Part shown: positions 1 to 8,072 of the stretch, in pieces
How positions within the stretch are numbered: the stretch's first letter is position 1
How the letters are laid out: each line of letters opens with the position of its first letter
Notes under the pieces: model-generated
What the model was told of the DNA's origin: nothing
Database searches by the model: none
Seen by the model: the letters and a program-made list of their open reading frames with translations, nothing else
Source of the DNA: Streptomyces sp. cg36
GTDB lineage: Bacteria; Actinomycetota; Actinomycetes; Streptomycetales; Streptomycetaceae
Assembly: GCF_041080675.1 (NCBI RefSeq)
Contig: NZ_CP163520.1
Span: 5,084,001 to 5,148,000, forward strand
Direction: 5' to 3'
Length of the DNA: 64,000 nt
Translations under genes and position numbers: made by a program

Positions 1-519
1 GGCCCGGGTGCAGACGCTCAGCAGCGCCGTCTTCTCCGGCTTGGCTATCTCGCCGACGACCTCGAAGCCGACGGCGGCGTTGAGCGCGTGGACGGCCTTG
101 TTGCCCACGTCGGGCTCCACGACCACCCGGCGGGTCGCCGGGTCCTCGAAGAGGTGCGCCATCACGGCGGTGATCACGGCCTTGGTGAAGCCGTGGATCG
201 GCGTGTCGGTCGGCGCGACCAGGAAGTGCATGCCGACGTCGCCCGGCTCCGGCTCGTACAGCCCGACCAGCTCGCGGTGGGCCGGGTCGTACTTCTCCAT
301 CAGGAAGGCGGGCGTGCCGTCGTGCAGCCCGAGCAGGGCGTGGTGGTGCTCGTCGGCGGCGATCTCCATGTACGCCCGCTCGACGTCCTCCAGCCGGGCG
401 TCCTGCATCATCCAGAACGCGGCCTTGGGGTGGGTCACCCAGCCCAGCAGCAGCTCGGCGTCCTTGAGGGGGTCGAGGGCGCGGACGGTGAAGGTGCCGG
501 CCCCGGCGGTGGTGCTCAT
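1..519 (-). CDS. desC: DesC-like hydroxamate acyltransferase (GNAT), 3' end outside window
   Basis: The start codon and 173 codons are present; the stop lies beyond the left edge. The protein reads as a GNAT-fold acyltransferase of the siderophore type, with the C-terminal half showing GDVGMHFLV, then [18 protein letters not shown] and a [16 protein letters not shown] stretch typical of the family. In desferrioxamine biosynthesis this enzyme transfers succinyl or acetyl from CoA onto N-hydroxycadaverine. Its ATG overlaps the desB stop by 4 bases (ATGA), so it is translationally coupled to desB. It is the third biosynthetic gene of an iron-regulated operon; desD would be expected just outside the window. 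Assignment rests on family resemblance plus context. Confidence 0.88.
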   Translation of the reverse strand, partial: MSTTAGAGTFTVRALDPLKDAELLLGWVTHPKAAFWMMQDARLEDVERAYMEIAADEHHHALLGLHDGTPAFLMEKYDPAHRELVGLYEPEPGDVGMHFLVAPTDTPIHGFTKAVITAVMAHLFEDPATRRVVVEPDVGNKAVHALNAAVGFEVVGEIAKPEKTALLSVCTRA

Positions 520-1790
520 ACGGCGAACTCCTGGAAGGCGATGGACTTCTCGACCGGGTAGTACTCGCGGCCGAGGAGCTCGCCGACGATGTACGCGTTG
601 CGGTAGGCGCCCATGCCCAGGTCGGGCGAGGTGATCGAGTGGGTGTGCACGGCGGCGTTCTGGAGGAAGATCTCGCGGCCGGCGGTGTCGATGGCGTAGT
701 TGCGCGCCACGTCGAAGCGGCCCCGGCCGTCGCGCTTGAGCCGGTCGGCGACGGGCGCCAGGAACTCCGGCTCGGCGTACTTGTAGCCGGTGGCCAGGAC
801 CAGGCCCTCGGTGGTGAGGGTGTAGTCCTTCTCCTGCTCCTCCTGGCGCAGGCCCAGGGTGTACGTGCCCGCGCCGCTGTCGTAACTGGCGGCGTTCAGA
901 GAGGAGTTGGTGAGCAGGCGGGTGGCGACCGGGCCCTTGAGGCTCTTCTGGTACAGCAGGTCGAAGATCGCGTCGATGAGCTCCGAGTCGATGCCCTTGA
1001 ACAGGCCCTTCTGCTGCGTCTCCAGGCGGTAGCGGGTGGCCTCGGGCAGCGCGTGGAAGTAGTCCACGTACTCCGGGGAGGTCATCTCCAGCGTCAGCTT
1101 GGTGTATTCGAGCGGGAAGAACCGCGCCGAGCGGGTGACCCAGTTCAGCCGGTAGCCGTGGACGTCGATCTCGCTCAGCAGGTCGTAGTAGATCTCCGCC
1201 GCGGACTGCCCGCTGCCCACCAGGGTGATCGACTCCTTCTTCTGGAGCGCCTCCTTGTGGTCCAGGTAGCGGGAGTTGTGCAGCAGGTCGCCGCCGAGGC
1301 CCCGGCACGGCTCGGGGACGAACGGCGGGGTGCCGGTGCCGAGCACCAGGCGCCGGGCGCGGAACGCGGAGCCGTCCTCGGTGCGCACGACGTACACGCC
1401 GTCCTCGTGCGTGACCGTCCGCACCGTCTGGTTGAAGCGGATCGAGGAGAGCTTGCCGGCCGCCCAGCGGCAGTAGTCGTTGTACTCGGTGCGCAGCGGG
1501 TAGAAGTTCTCGCGGATGTAGAACGAGTAGAGGCGGCCGGACTCCTTCAGGTAGTTGAGGAAGGAGTACGGCGAGGTCGGGTCGGCCAGGGTGACCAGGT
1601 CCGACATGAACGGGGTCTGGAGGTGCGCGCCCTCCAGGAACATCCCCGAGTGCCACTCGAAGTCCGGCTTGCTCTCCAGGAAGAGGCCGCTGAGCTCGTC
1701 GATCGGCTCGGTCAGACAGGCCAGCCCCAGGTTGAAGGGGCCGAGGCCGATCCCGATGAAGTCGTACGGCTCACGAGGCTGCGTGGACAA
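516..1790 (-). CDS. desB: Cadaverine/lysine N-hydroxylase, flavin monooxygenase DesB
   Basis: 424 residues. FAD- and NADPH-dependent N-hydroxylating monooxygenase that would convert cadaverine to N-hydroxycadaverine in the cytoplasm. An N-terminal FAD motif is visible at about residues 12-22 ([11 protein letters not shown]), an NADPH-binding motif [11 protein letters not shown] near 189-200, and the family's ATGYKY motif near 334. The start is a TTG preceded by GGAGAG with a 4-base gap; it lies inside the 3' end of desA (20-base overlap), which argues for translational coupling. It overlaps desC by 4 bases. Length and motifs match lysine/ornithine N-monooxygenases; cadaverine as substrate is inferred from the neighbouring lysine decarboxylase. 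Confidence 0.93.
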   Translation of the reverse strand: MSTQPREPYDFIGIGLGPFNLGLACLTEPIDELSGLFLESKPDFEWHSGMFLEGAHLQTPFMSDLVTLADPTSPYSFLNYLKESGRLYSFYIRENFYPLRTEYNDYCRWAAGKLSSIRFNQTVRTVTHEDGVYVVRTEDGSAFRARRLVLGTGTPPFVPEPCRGLGGDLLHNSRYLDHKEALQKKESITLVGSGQSAAEIYYDLLSEIDVHGYRLNWVTRSARFFPLEYTKLTLEMTSPEYVDYFHALPEATRYRLETQQKGLFKGIDSELIDAIFDLLYQKSLKGPVATRLLTNSSLNAASYDSGAGTYTLGLRQEEQEKDYTLTTEGLVLATGYKYAEPEFLAPVADRLKRDGRGRFDVARNYAIDTAGREIFLQNAAVHTHSITSPDLGMGAYRNAYIVGELLGREYYPVEKSIAFQEFAV

Positions 1791-3216
1791 GGTTCTCTCC
1801 CAGGTACTGCTCGGCGTGGCCGGCTATCAGATCGAGGACGGCGGCGATGTCGCCGATGGTCGTCTCGGGGTTGAGCAGGGTGAATTTCAGGTACTGGCGC
1901 CCGCCGGTCTTGGTACCGGCGACGACCGCCTCGCCGGACGCGAACAGCGCCTTGCGGGCGTAGAGGTTGGCGCGGTCGATCTCGGCGGGGGAGACGACCG
2001 CGTCGGGGATGTAGCGGAAGACGAGGGTGGACAGGCTGGGCTCGACCACCACGTCGTAGCGCGCGTCGGAGGCGAGCAGCCGCCAGCCCTCGGCGGCCAG
2101 GTCGCACACCTCGTCGAAGAGCGAGCCGACGCCGTCGGCACCCATGGTGCGCAGGGTCATCCACAGCTTCAGGGCGTCGAAGCGGCGGGTGGTCTGGAGG
2201 GACTTGTCGACCTGGTTGGGGATGCGCTCCTCGGCGGCCCGGCGCGGGTTGAGGTAGTCCGCGTGGTAGGTGGCGTGCCGCAGCGTGGTGGCGTCCTTGA
2301 CCACGATCGCGCTCGAACTCACCGGCTGGAAGAAGGACTTGTGGTAGTCCACGGTGACCGAGTCGGCGTTCTCGATGCCGTCCAGGAGGTGGCGGCGGGT
2401 CGGCGAGACGAGCAGCCCGCAGCCGTACGCGGCGTCCACGTGCATCCACGCGCCGTACTGGGCGCACAGCTCGGCGATCTCCGGCAGCGGGTCGATGGAG
2501 CCGAAGTCGGTGGTCCCGGCGGTGGCGACGACGGCCATCGGCACATTGCCCTCGGCGGCGCACCGCTCCAGGGCGCGGGCCAGCGCCACGGTCCGCATGC
2601 GCTTGTCGTGGTCGCAGGGGATGGACACCACGGCGTCCCGGCCCAGGCCGAGCAGCTGGGCGGACTTCTGGACGCTGAAGTGGCTGCACTCGGAGGAGAA
2701 GATCCGCAGCTTCGACAGGTCCTCGGTCTTGGCCTCCTCGCGGGCCAGCAGCAGCGCCTGGAGGTTGGACTGGCTGCCGCCGCTGGTGAACACCCCGTCG
2801 GCGCCCGGGCCGAAGCCGACCCGCCCGGCGGTCCAGTCGATCAGCCGGCGCTCGATGAGGGTGCCGCCCGCGCTCTGGTCCCAGGTGTCCAGGGAGGAGT
2901 TGACGGCGGAGAGGACCGCTTCGCCGAGCACGGCGGGGATGACGACCGGGCAGTTGAGGTGGCCCAGGTAGCGGGGGTGGTGGAAGTAGACGGCGTCGCG
3001 CAGGTACACGTCCTCCAGCTCGTCCAGGACGGCGGAGGAGTCGCCCAGCGGGCGGTCGAGGTCGATCCCGTCGATGAGGGGGGCGATGTCCTCGACGGCG
3101 GCTCCGGTGAACGGGCGGCGGGTCGCGGCGAGTTTCGACGCCACCCGCTCGACCCCTTCGGTCACGGAGCGCCGGTAGCTCTCCGCCGTCGTGTCATTGA
3201 GCAGGTGCGAACGCAT
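1771..3216 (-). CDS. desA: PLP-dependent lysine decarboxylase DesA
   Basis: 481 residues, group II pyridoxal-phosphate decarboxylase fold. The PLP lysine is visible in the motif VDYHKSFFQ (Lys293), the cofactor aspartate region in HVDAAYGC, and a glycine-rich GGSQSNL phosphate-binding segment upstream. It would decarboxylate lysine to cadaverine, the first step of desferrioxamine synthesis. ATG start with GGGAGGA about 8 bases upstream. A near-consensus iron box lies about 80 bases upstream, so transcription should be repressed by iron through a DmdR/IdeR-type regulator. First gene of desABC. Glutamate or DOPA decarboxylase relatives share the fold, but linkage to desB and desC decides for lysine. 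Confidence 0.93.
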   Translation of the reverse strand: MRSHLLNDTTAESYRRSVTEGVERVASKLAATRRPFTGAAVEDIAPLIDGIDLDRPLGDSSAVLDELEDVYLRDAVYFHHPRYLGHLNCPVVIPAVLGEAVLSAVNSSLDTWDQSAGGTLIERRLIDWTAGRVGFGPGADGVFTSGGSQSNLQALLLAREEAKTEDLSKLRIFSSECSHFSVQKSAQLLGLGRDAVVSIPCDHDKRMRTVALARALERCAAEGNVPMAVVATAGTTDFGSIDPLPEIAELCAQYGAWMHVDAAYGCGLLVSPTRRHLLDGIENADSVTVDYHKSFFQPVSSSAIVVKDATTLRHATYHADYLNPRRAAEERIPNQVDKSLQTTRRFDALKLWMTLRTMGADGVGSLFDEVCDLAAEGWRLLASDARYDVVVEPSLSTLVFRYIPDAVVSPAEIDRANLYARKALFASGEAVVAGTKTGGRQYLKFTLLNPETTIGDIAAVLDLIAGHAEQYLGENLVHAAS

Positions 3217-3294
3217 GGGAAGTGTCCTCCCGGATCGGGGACTTCGTCGGGCCCTCCGGACAGAAGGAAGGGGGCGAGGACCGCGATCTCGAAG

Positions 3295-3313
3295 TAAGGT
3301 TAGCCTAACCTAA
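3295..3313 (-). promoter_or_regulatory. Iron box (DmdR/IdeR operator) upstream of desA
   Basis: Read on the minus strand the site is TTAGGTTAGGCTAACCTTA, 18 of 19 positions of the classic actinobacterial iron-box consensus TTAGGTTAGGCTAACCTAA. It lies in the 226-base gap between the siderophore-interacting protein gene and desA, about 80 bases before the desA ATG. Established knowledge: Fe(II)-bound DmdR1/IdeR proteins bind this motif and repress siderophore genes. Nothing else was seen in this gap. Confidence 0.93.
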
Positions 3314-3442
3314 GTTCGATCTCAACGGTGCCTCGCCCCCGGGGCGTGCGGGACCCCGGCGTACGGGATCCGGCGGGCGCCGTCGGCACCTGGCGCGGGT
3401 ACGGCGGGCCCATCGGGGCCCGCACGCGCCCGCGCGGCGGTG

Positions 3443-4282
3443 CTACGCGGCTTCCTCCTCGCGCAGCTGGTCCTCGGAGCGTCCCCGTCGCCAGTAGCCG
3501 ACGAAAGTGACGTTCCTGCGGTCGATGTGACGCTCATTCACGAAGTGCCGCCGCAGCTCCCGCATGGTGGACGCCTCCCCGGCGATCCACACGTACGGGT
3601 CGATCCCCGGCAGCGCGGGCTCGGCGCGCACGGCGTCCAGGACGGAGGGCGCGCCCTCCTCCTTCACCAGCCAGGTGATCGTGGTGTCCGCCGCGCTCGG
3701 CAGCTCCGTCCGGTCGCCGCCGAACGGCACTTCGAGCCACACCCGCGCGGGGGTGCCCGCCGGGAGCCACTCCAGGATCGCGGAGACGGCGGGCAGCGCC
3801 GTCTCGTCGCCCCACAGGACGACCCCGTCCGTACCGGCCGGCGGGCGGAAGCGCACCGCCGTGTTGTCGGCGACCGCCGGACCGAGGACCGCCACACGGT
3901 CCCCGGGCGCGGCGCCCGCCGCCCAGCGGCAGGCCGGTCCGCCGTCCTCGTGGAGGGCGAAGTCGATGTCGACCTCGTCGGGGTCGCGCCGCTGCTCGCG
4001 CAGGGTGTACGAGCGCATCACGGCCCGCACGCCGTCGGGCAGCGCCCGGTAGTCGGCGAACCAGGACTCCGGGTTCTGGGTGAGCGGCAGCACCGGCGCG
4101 TCCTGGCCGGGGTGCGGCAGGAAGAGCGAGAGGCTCTGGTCCCGGCCGCCCCCCTCGAAGTACGCCAACTGCTCGCCGCCGAAGGTGATCCGGACGAGCG
4201 ACGGGCCGAGCCGCCGGGTCCGTACCACGCTCAGATCGAAGAGACGGAAGGGGACGGTGGCGGTCTCGGCTGTCAGCGTCAT
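3443..4282 (-). CDS. Siderophore-interacting protein (FAD-dependent ferric-siderophore reductase family)
   Basis: 279 residues from the ATG at 4282. Reads as the SIP family: an N-terminal FAD-binding beta-barrel containing RSYTLREQ, then a NAD(P)H-binding half with VVLWGDETALPA and a C-terminal YVWIAGEAS-TMRELRRH segment characteristic of these reductases. Such proteins release iron from imported ferric-siderophores in the cytoplasm by reduction. The start lies 2 bases from the stop of the siderophore-binding lipoprotein gene, so the two form one transcript under the iron box at 5366-5384. The frame is open further upstream, but that extension would run through the neighbouring gene and was not used. 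Confidence 0.9.
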   Translation of the reverse strand: MTLTAETATVPFRLFDLSVVRTRRLGPSLVRITFGGEQLAYFEGGGRDQSLSLFLPHPGQDAPVLPLTQNPESWFADYRALPDGVRAVMRSYTLREQRRDPDEVDIDFALHEDGGPACRWAAGAAPGDRVAVLGPAVADNTAVRFRPPAGTDGVVLWGDETALPAVSAILEWLPAGTPARVWLEVPFGGDRTELPSAADTTITWLVKEEGAPSVLDAVRAEPALPGIDPYVWIAGEASTMRELRRHFVNERHIDRRNVTFVGYWRRGRSEDQLREEEAA

Positions 4283-4284
4283 GG

Positions 4285-5316
4285 TCAGGCAACCTTCTTC
4301 GCGGTCTCGATGGCCTTGGCGAGGGTTTCGAGGATCGGCGCGCACTTGGCGTACGAGTAGATCGGCTCGGTGGTGCGCGGGGTGATCTGGCCGGCCTTGA
4401 CGGCGGGCAGGCCCGCCCAGGTCGGCTTGGACTTCAGGGCGTCGGGCTGCAGGGCCGTGGAGCGGTTGTCCATCATGATCACGTCGGCCTTGTACTTGCC
4501 GACGTTCTCCCAGCTGAGCTCCTCGAAGAAGCCCTGCGCGTTGACCTTCGGCTCGACGAACTTGACGCCGAGCTCCTGGAAGTAGGCGGTGTCGGCGGAC
4601 ATCTTGGGCGCCGAGACGTAGAACAGGTCGGCGCTGGCCGAGCCGATCATCACCGTCACGTTGGGGTTGGCCTTGGTCGCGGCCTTCAGCCGGGCGGCGG
4701 CCTTCTCGAAGCGGTCCTTGGCCTCGGTGACCTTGGCGGCCTTGACGTCGGCGCCGAGGGAGGCGGCGAGGTCGACCCGGCGCTGGAGGGCGGCCGGCAT
4801 GCTCAGCTGGGCGGCCCACAGCGCGACGCTGGGCGCCAGCGTGAGGATCTTGGCCTTGCTGTTGTCCGGCACGTACCAGAGGGCGTCCTTCTCCCACATG
4901 TCCGTGACGAGCAGGTCCGGCGCGAGGGCGGCGTACTTCTCGACGTTGAACTCGCCCCAGACGTTGCCGAGGATCTCGACCTTGTTGACGTCGAGGTCGC
5001 CCGCCTGCACGTCCGGCTTGCCGTCCTTGGTCTTGGTCGGACCGAAGACGGCCTTGACCTCGACGCCGTAGTCGTGGAGGGCGGCGGCGGTGCCGGTGAA
5101 TGCCACGACGGTCTTCGGGGTGGACTTCGCCTCGACCGTCTTGCCCCGGTCGTCCTTGAAGCTCCAGGGGCCGGAGTTCTCGGCAGCCTTCTGCGAGCCG
5201 CCCTTTTTCTTGTCGTCGCTGTCCCCGCAGGCGGCCAGTGCGGCACCGAGGCCGATGGCGCCGCCGGCGGCCAGCAGGCCGCGACGGGAGAGGTGGGACG
5301 CTCGGGACATGGGCAT
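4285..5316 (-). CDS. desE: Ferric-siderophore ABC transporter substrate-binding lipoprotein (DesE-like)
   Basis: 343 residues. The N-terminus carries twin arginines (LSRRGLLAAGG) and a lipobox LAAC, so export and lipidation at Cys29 are expected, followed by a charged linker (DSDDKKKGG). The rest reads as a class III periplasmic-binding-protein fold for iron-siderophores (TVVAFTGTAAALHDYGVEV; LLVTDMWEKDALWY). In Streptomyces the equivalent protein next to desA captures ferrioxamines. No permease or ATPase genes lie beside it. The start could also be the ATG two codons downstream (MSRASHL). An iron box lies about 50 bases upstream. Substrate is inferred from linkage to the des genes. Confidence 0.88.
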   Translation of the reverse strand: MPMSRASHLSRRGLLAAGGAIGLGAALAACGDSDDKKKGGSQKAAENSGPWSFKDDRGKTVEAKSTPKTVVAFTGTAAALHDYGVEVKAVFGPTKTKDGKPDVQAGDLDVNKVEILGNVWGEFNVEKYAALAPDLLVTDMWEKDALWYVPDNSKAKILTLAPSVALWAAQLSMPAALQRRVDLAASLGADVKAAKVTEAKDRFEKAAARLKAATKANPNVTVMIGSASADLFYVSAPKMSADTAYFQELGVKFVEPKVNAQGFFEELSWENVGKYKADVIMMDNRSTALQPDALKSKPTWAGLPAVKAGQITPRTTEPIYSYAKCAPILETLAKAIETAKKVA

Positions 5317-5365
5317 GACGGTCCGCTTTCGTACGTGCCGGGGTCGGCCTCTTGGCAGTTCCTGG

Positions 5366-5384
5366 GTAGGTTAGCCTAACCTCA
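5366..5384 (-). promoter_or_regulatory. Iron box upstream of the siderophore-binding protein gene
   Basis: The plus-strand sequence GTAGGTTAGCCTAACCTCA is a 19-base site with the perfect core AGGTTAGCCTAACCT. It is the second iron box of the cluster and lies about 50 bases before the lipoprotein start, where it would cover a promoter. Binding by DmdR/IdeR is inferred from the motif. Confidence 0.9.
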
Positions 5385-5458
5385 CAAGGATCTGTAAAGG
5401 GGTCGCCAAGTGCGGCTTGCGGGGCGGCGTACGGCCGCCCGGGCGCCGGGCGCCCGGC

Positions 5459-5635
5459 TCAACGCCGCAGCGGCGCGTAGGTGAAGCGGACCTTGTGGGA
5501 CGCCGTGGGCTCGTAGAGCTGACCGCAGACGGTGCAGTGCCAGTGCCAGTGGTCGGCGGCGCCGGGGGCGGTGGTCGAGGTGTCCTTCCACAACGGGGGA
5601 CGGTTCGGACAGCCGGGACAGACGGGAGGGATCAC
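5459..5635 (-). CDS. Small putative zinc-ribbon protein
   Basis: A 58-residue reading frame from a GTG at 5635. It has two CxxC pairs (VCPGCPN near the N-terminus; HCTVCGQLYEP in the middle) and a WHWH segment, the layout of a small zinc ribbon. I do not recognise the family. GGGGAGG lies directly against the GTG, which is too close for a normal ribosome site, so the true start is uncertain; the frame is open further upstream but there it runs through tandem repeats and looks non-coding. It lies between the iron cluster and the acyl-CoA dehydrogenase gene. Confidence 0.4.
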   Translation of the reverse strand: MIPPVCPGCPNRPPLWKDTSTTAPGAADHWHWHCTVCGQLYEPTASHKVRFTYAPLRR

Positions 5636-5727
5636 CCTCCCCAGAGTGCAACGCCGCCCCCACCCCGACCCCCCGCACACAACAGAGCCACCCCATCGAG
5701 CGAAACGACGGCCCCGAGGGACCGCGG

Positions 5728-5938
5728 GGGTTTGGGCGCGCGGGGAACGGCGCGAGCAACCGACCACGGTCCGCGGGCGACAGCGGGTTTGGGGCGCGCG
5801 GGGAACGGCGCGAGCAACCGACCACGGTCTGCGGGCGACAGCGGGATTGAGGGGCGCGGGGAACGGCGCGACAAGCTCCCACCGCCCCGCAGACGAACTC
5901 CGGGCCAATCAGGGCCGCGAGCAACCGCCCCGCAGACG
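5728..5938. repeat. GC-rich tandem repeat, three units plus a degenerate fourth
   Basis: Unit 1 is 5728-5784 (57 bases) and unit 2 is 5785-5842 (58 bases); both run from GGGTTTGGG to GGGCGACAGC and differ by only a base or two. Unit 3, 5843-5895, keeps the core GGGGAACGGCGCGA but diverges in its second half. A truncated echo (GCGAGCAACCGCCCCGCAGACG) ends at 5938. The core resembles GCGCGGGGAACNGCGCGA-type motifs scattered between genes in Streptomyces. The 5382-5963 gap holds only this array, the small ORF above and the iron box at its edge. Confidence 0.85.
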
Positions 5939-5963
5939 ACCCCCGCGCCCCGGGAGGGGCCAC

Positions 5964-7124
5964 TCAGGCGGGGAGCCCCAACTCCCGGGCAATCAGCATC
6001 CGCTGCACCTCACTGGTCCCCTCCCCAATCTCCAAAATCTTGGAGTCCCGCCACATCCGGGCCACCGGATACTCGTTCATGAACCCGTACCCGCCATGGA
6101 CCTGCGTGGCGTCCCGCGCGTTGTCCACCGCCACCGTCGACGAGTACAGCTTCGCCAGCGCCGCCTCCTTCTTGAAGGACTCGCCCCGCACCAGCCGGGA
6201 CGCCGCGTCGCGCCAGCCCACACGGGCCATGTGCGCCCGCATCTCCATGTCGGCGATCTTGAACTGGATCGCCTGGTTGTCCCCGATGGGGCGGCCGAAG
6301 GCGTGCCGCTCCCGGGCGTACTTCACCGACTCGTCCACACAGCCCTGGGCCAGCCCCGTGGCCAGCGCCGAGATGGCGATGCGGCCCTCGTCCAGGATGC
6401 GCAGGAACTGCGCGTAGCCCCGCCCCTCCTCGCCCAGCAGATGGGCGGCGGGCACGCGCACGTCCGCGAAGTGCAGCTCGCGGGTGTCCGACGCGTTCCA
6501 CCCCACCTTCGAGTACGGCGCGGCCACCGTGAAGCCCGGGGTGCCGGACGGAACGATGATGGAGGAGATCAGCGGGCGCCCGTCGGGCTTGCGGCCGGTG
6601 ACGGCGGTGACGGTCACCAGACCCGTGATGTCCGTGCCGGAGTTGGTGATGAAGCACTTGGTGCCGTTGATCACCCACTCGTCGCCGTCGCGCACCGCCG
6701 TCGTGCGGGTGCCGCCCGCGTCCGAGCCGCAGTCCGGCTCGGTCAGGCCGAACGCGCCGAGCAGCTCGCCCGCGCACAGCTTCGGCAGCCACTCCCGCTT
6801 CTGCTCCTCGGTGCCGAACCGGAACACCGGCATCGCGCCGAGCGAGACGCCCGCCTCCAGGGTGATGGCGACGGAGGAGTCGACCCGCGCCAGCTCCTCC
6901 AGGGCGATGCCGAGGGCGAGGTAGTCGCCGCCCATGCCCCCGTACTCCTCGGGGAAGGGCAGCCCGAACAGGCCCATGCGGCCCATCTCGCGGACGATCT
7001 CGTACGGGAACTCGTGGCGCTCGTAGAAGTCGCCGATCTTGGGGGCGACGACGTCGTGGGCGAACTCCTCGACCGTACGGCGGAGTTCTTCGTGCTCGTC
7101 TGAGAGCCGGTGGTCAAGGGACAT
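5964..7124 (-). CDS. acdH: Acyl-CoA dehydrogenase (short/branched-chain type, AcdH/FadE4-like)
   Basis: 386 residues, the usual length for soluble FAD-dependent acyl-CoA dehydrogenases. Visible signatures include FGLTEPDCGSDAGG (near residues 125-138), the second family signature around QVHGGYGFMNEYPVARMWRD, and a C-terminal ILEIGEGTSEVQRMLIAREL. ATG start with AGGAG 9 bases upstream. It is the last gene of a four-gene minus-strand operon with acyl-CoA carboxylase subunits and HMG-CoA lyase, separated by 6 bases from the lyase. That context points to leucine/branched-chain catabolism, with isovaleryl-CoA a likely substrate. Substrate is inferred; the family call is firm. Confidence 0.92.
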   Translation of the reverse strand: MSLDHRLSDEHEELRRTVEEFAHDVVAPKIGDFYERHEFPYEIVREMGRMGLFGLPFPEEYGGMGGDYLALGIALEELARVDSSVAITLEAGVSLGAMPVFRFGTEEQKREWLPKLCAGELLGAFGLTEPDCGSDAGGTRTTAVRDGDEWVINGTKCFITNSGTDITGLVTVTAVTGRKPDGRPLISSIIVPSGTPGFTVAAPYSKVGWNASDTRELHFADVRVPAAHLLGEEGRGYAQFLRILDEGRIAISALATGLAQGCVDESVKYARERHAFGRPIGDNQAIQFKIADMEMRAHMARVGWRDAASRLVRGESFKKEAALAKLYSSTVAVDNARDATQVHGGYGFMNEYPVARMWRDSKILEIGEGTSEVQRMLIARELGLPA

Positions 7125-7130
7125 GGGGGG

Positions 7131-8072
7131 TCACTCCTGGTGGGAGTCGGGGGAGAGGGCGCGGACGGTGCGGGACGGGCTCGGCCGTCCCAGCCGCTCG
7201 GCGAGCCACACGCTGGTGGCGGTGAGCCTGCCGAGGTCGACCCCGGTGTCGATGCCGAGGCCCTGGAGCATCCACACGAGGTCTTCGGTGGCGAGGTTCC
7301 CGGTGGCGGACTTGGCGTACGGGCAGCCGCCCAGCCCGCCCGCCGAGGCGTCGACCGTGGTCACGCCGTGCTGGAGCGCGGCGAAGGTGTTGGCGAGCGC
7401 CTGGCCGTACGTGTCGTGGAAGTGCACGCCGATCGCGGAGGTCGGCACGCCCTCCTCGTTCAGCGCGGCGAGCAGGGCCTGGACGTGGGCCGGGGTGGCG
7501 ACGCCGATCGTGTCCCCGAGGCTCAGCTCGTCGCAGCCCAGGTCCATCAGGGACTTGGCGACCCGGACGACCTGGTGGACGGGGACGGCGCCCTCCCAGG
7601 GGTCGCCGAAGCACATCGACAGATAGCCCCGCACGTGCACCCGCCGCTCCTTGGCGCGGGCCACGACCGGCGCGAACATCTGGAGCGACTCGTCCACCGT
7701 GCGGTTCAGATTGGCCTTGGCGAAGGACTCCGTGGCGCTGGCGAAGACCGCGATCCGGTCGGCGCCGAGCGCCAGCGCCCGGTCCAGGCCGCGCTCGTTG
7801 GGGACCAGGACCGGCAGCGCCACGCCCTCGACGTCGCGCACCAGGGGGAACAGCTGCTCGGCGTCGGCGAGTTGGGGCACCCACTTGGGGTGGACGAAGC
7901 TGGTGGCCTCGACGGTGGTCAGGCCCGCGCCGGCGAGGCGGTGGATGAACTCCGCCTTCACCTCGGTCGGGACGACCGCCTTCTCGTTCTGCAGACCGTC
8001 GCGGGCCCCCACCTCGTGGATCCGCACCGAGGCGGGCAGGCCCTGTCCGGGTACGACCATGGGCAGTGTCAC
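7131..8072 (-). CDS. hmgL: Hydroxymethylglutaryl-CoA lyase
   Basis: 313 residues, TIM-barrel HMGL/DRE-type lyase. The N-terminal metal/active-site segment [15 protein letters not shown] and the C-terminal catalytic-cysteine loop GGLGGCPYA are both clear. It cleaves HMG-CoA to acetyl-CoA and acetoacetate, the terminal step of leucine degradation. The chosen start is a GTG at 8072, overlapping the stop of the biotin carboxylase gene (GTGA) with a strong AAGGAGGAGG just upstream; an in-frame ATG lies four codons later. Its position between a carboxylase and an acyl-CoA dehydrogenase supports a leucine pathway operon. Confidence 0.93.
   Translation of the reverse strand: MTLPMVVPGQGLPASVRIHEVGARDGLQNEKAVVPTEVKAEFIHRLAGAGLTTVEATSFVHPKWVPQLADAEQLFPLVRDVEGVALPVLVPNERGLDRALALGADRIAVFASATESFAKANLNRTVDESLQMFAPVVARAKERRVHVRGYLSMCFGDPWEGAVPVHQVVRVAKSLMDLGCDELSLGDTIGVATPAHVQALLAALNEEGVPTSAIGVHFHDTYGQALANTFAALQHGVTTVDASAGGLGGCPYAKSATGNLATEDLVWMLQGLGIDTGVDLGRLTATSVWLAERLGRPSPSRTVRALSPDSHQE

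Noticed and set aside
639..1874. Long plus-strand open frame opposite desB (and many similar frames opposite other genes)
   Set aside because: High GC makes antisense frames long in Streptomyces; the translation is low in recognisable motifs and rich in Val/Gly/Arg, while the minus strand encodes a clear enzyme.
4283..4897. N-terminal extension of the siderophore-interacting protein frame through the lipoprotein gene
   Set aside because: It would overlap a well-supported lipoprotein gene out of frame; the ATG at 4282 gives the standard SIP length.
5728..5938. Possible CRISPR array
   Set aside because: Units are contiguous without unique spacers, are longer than typical repeats, and no cas genes are near.
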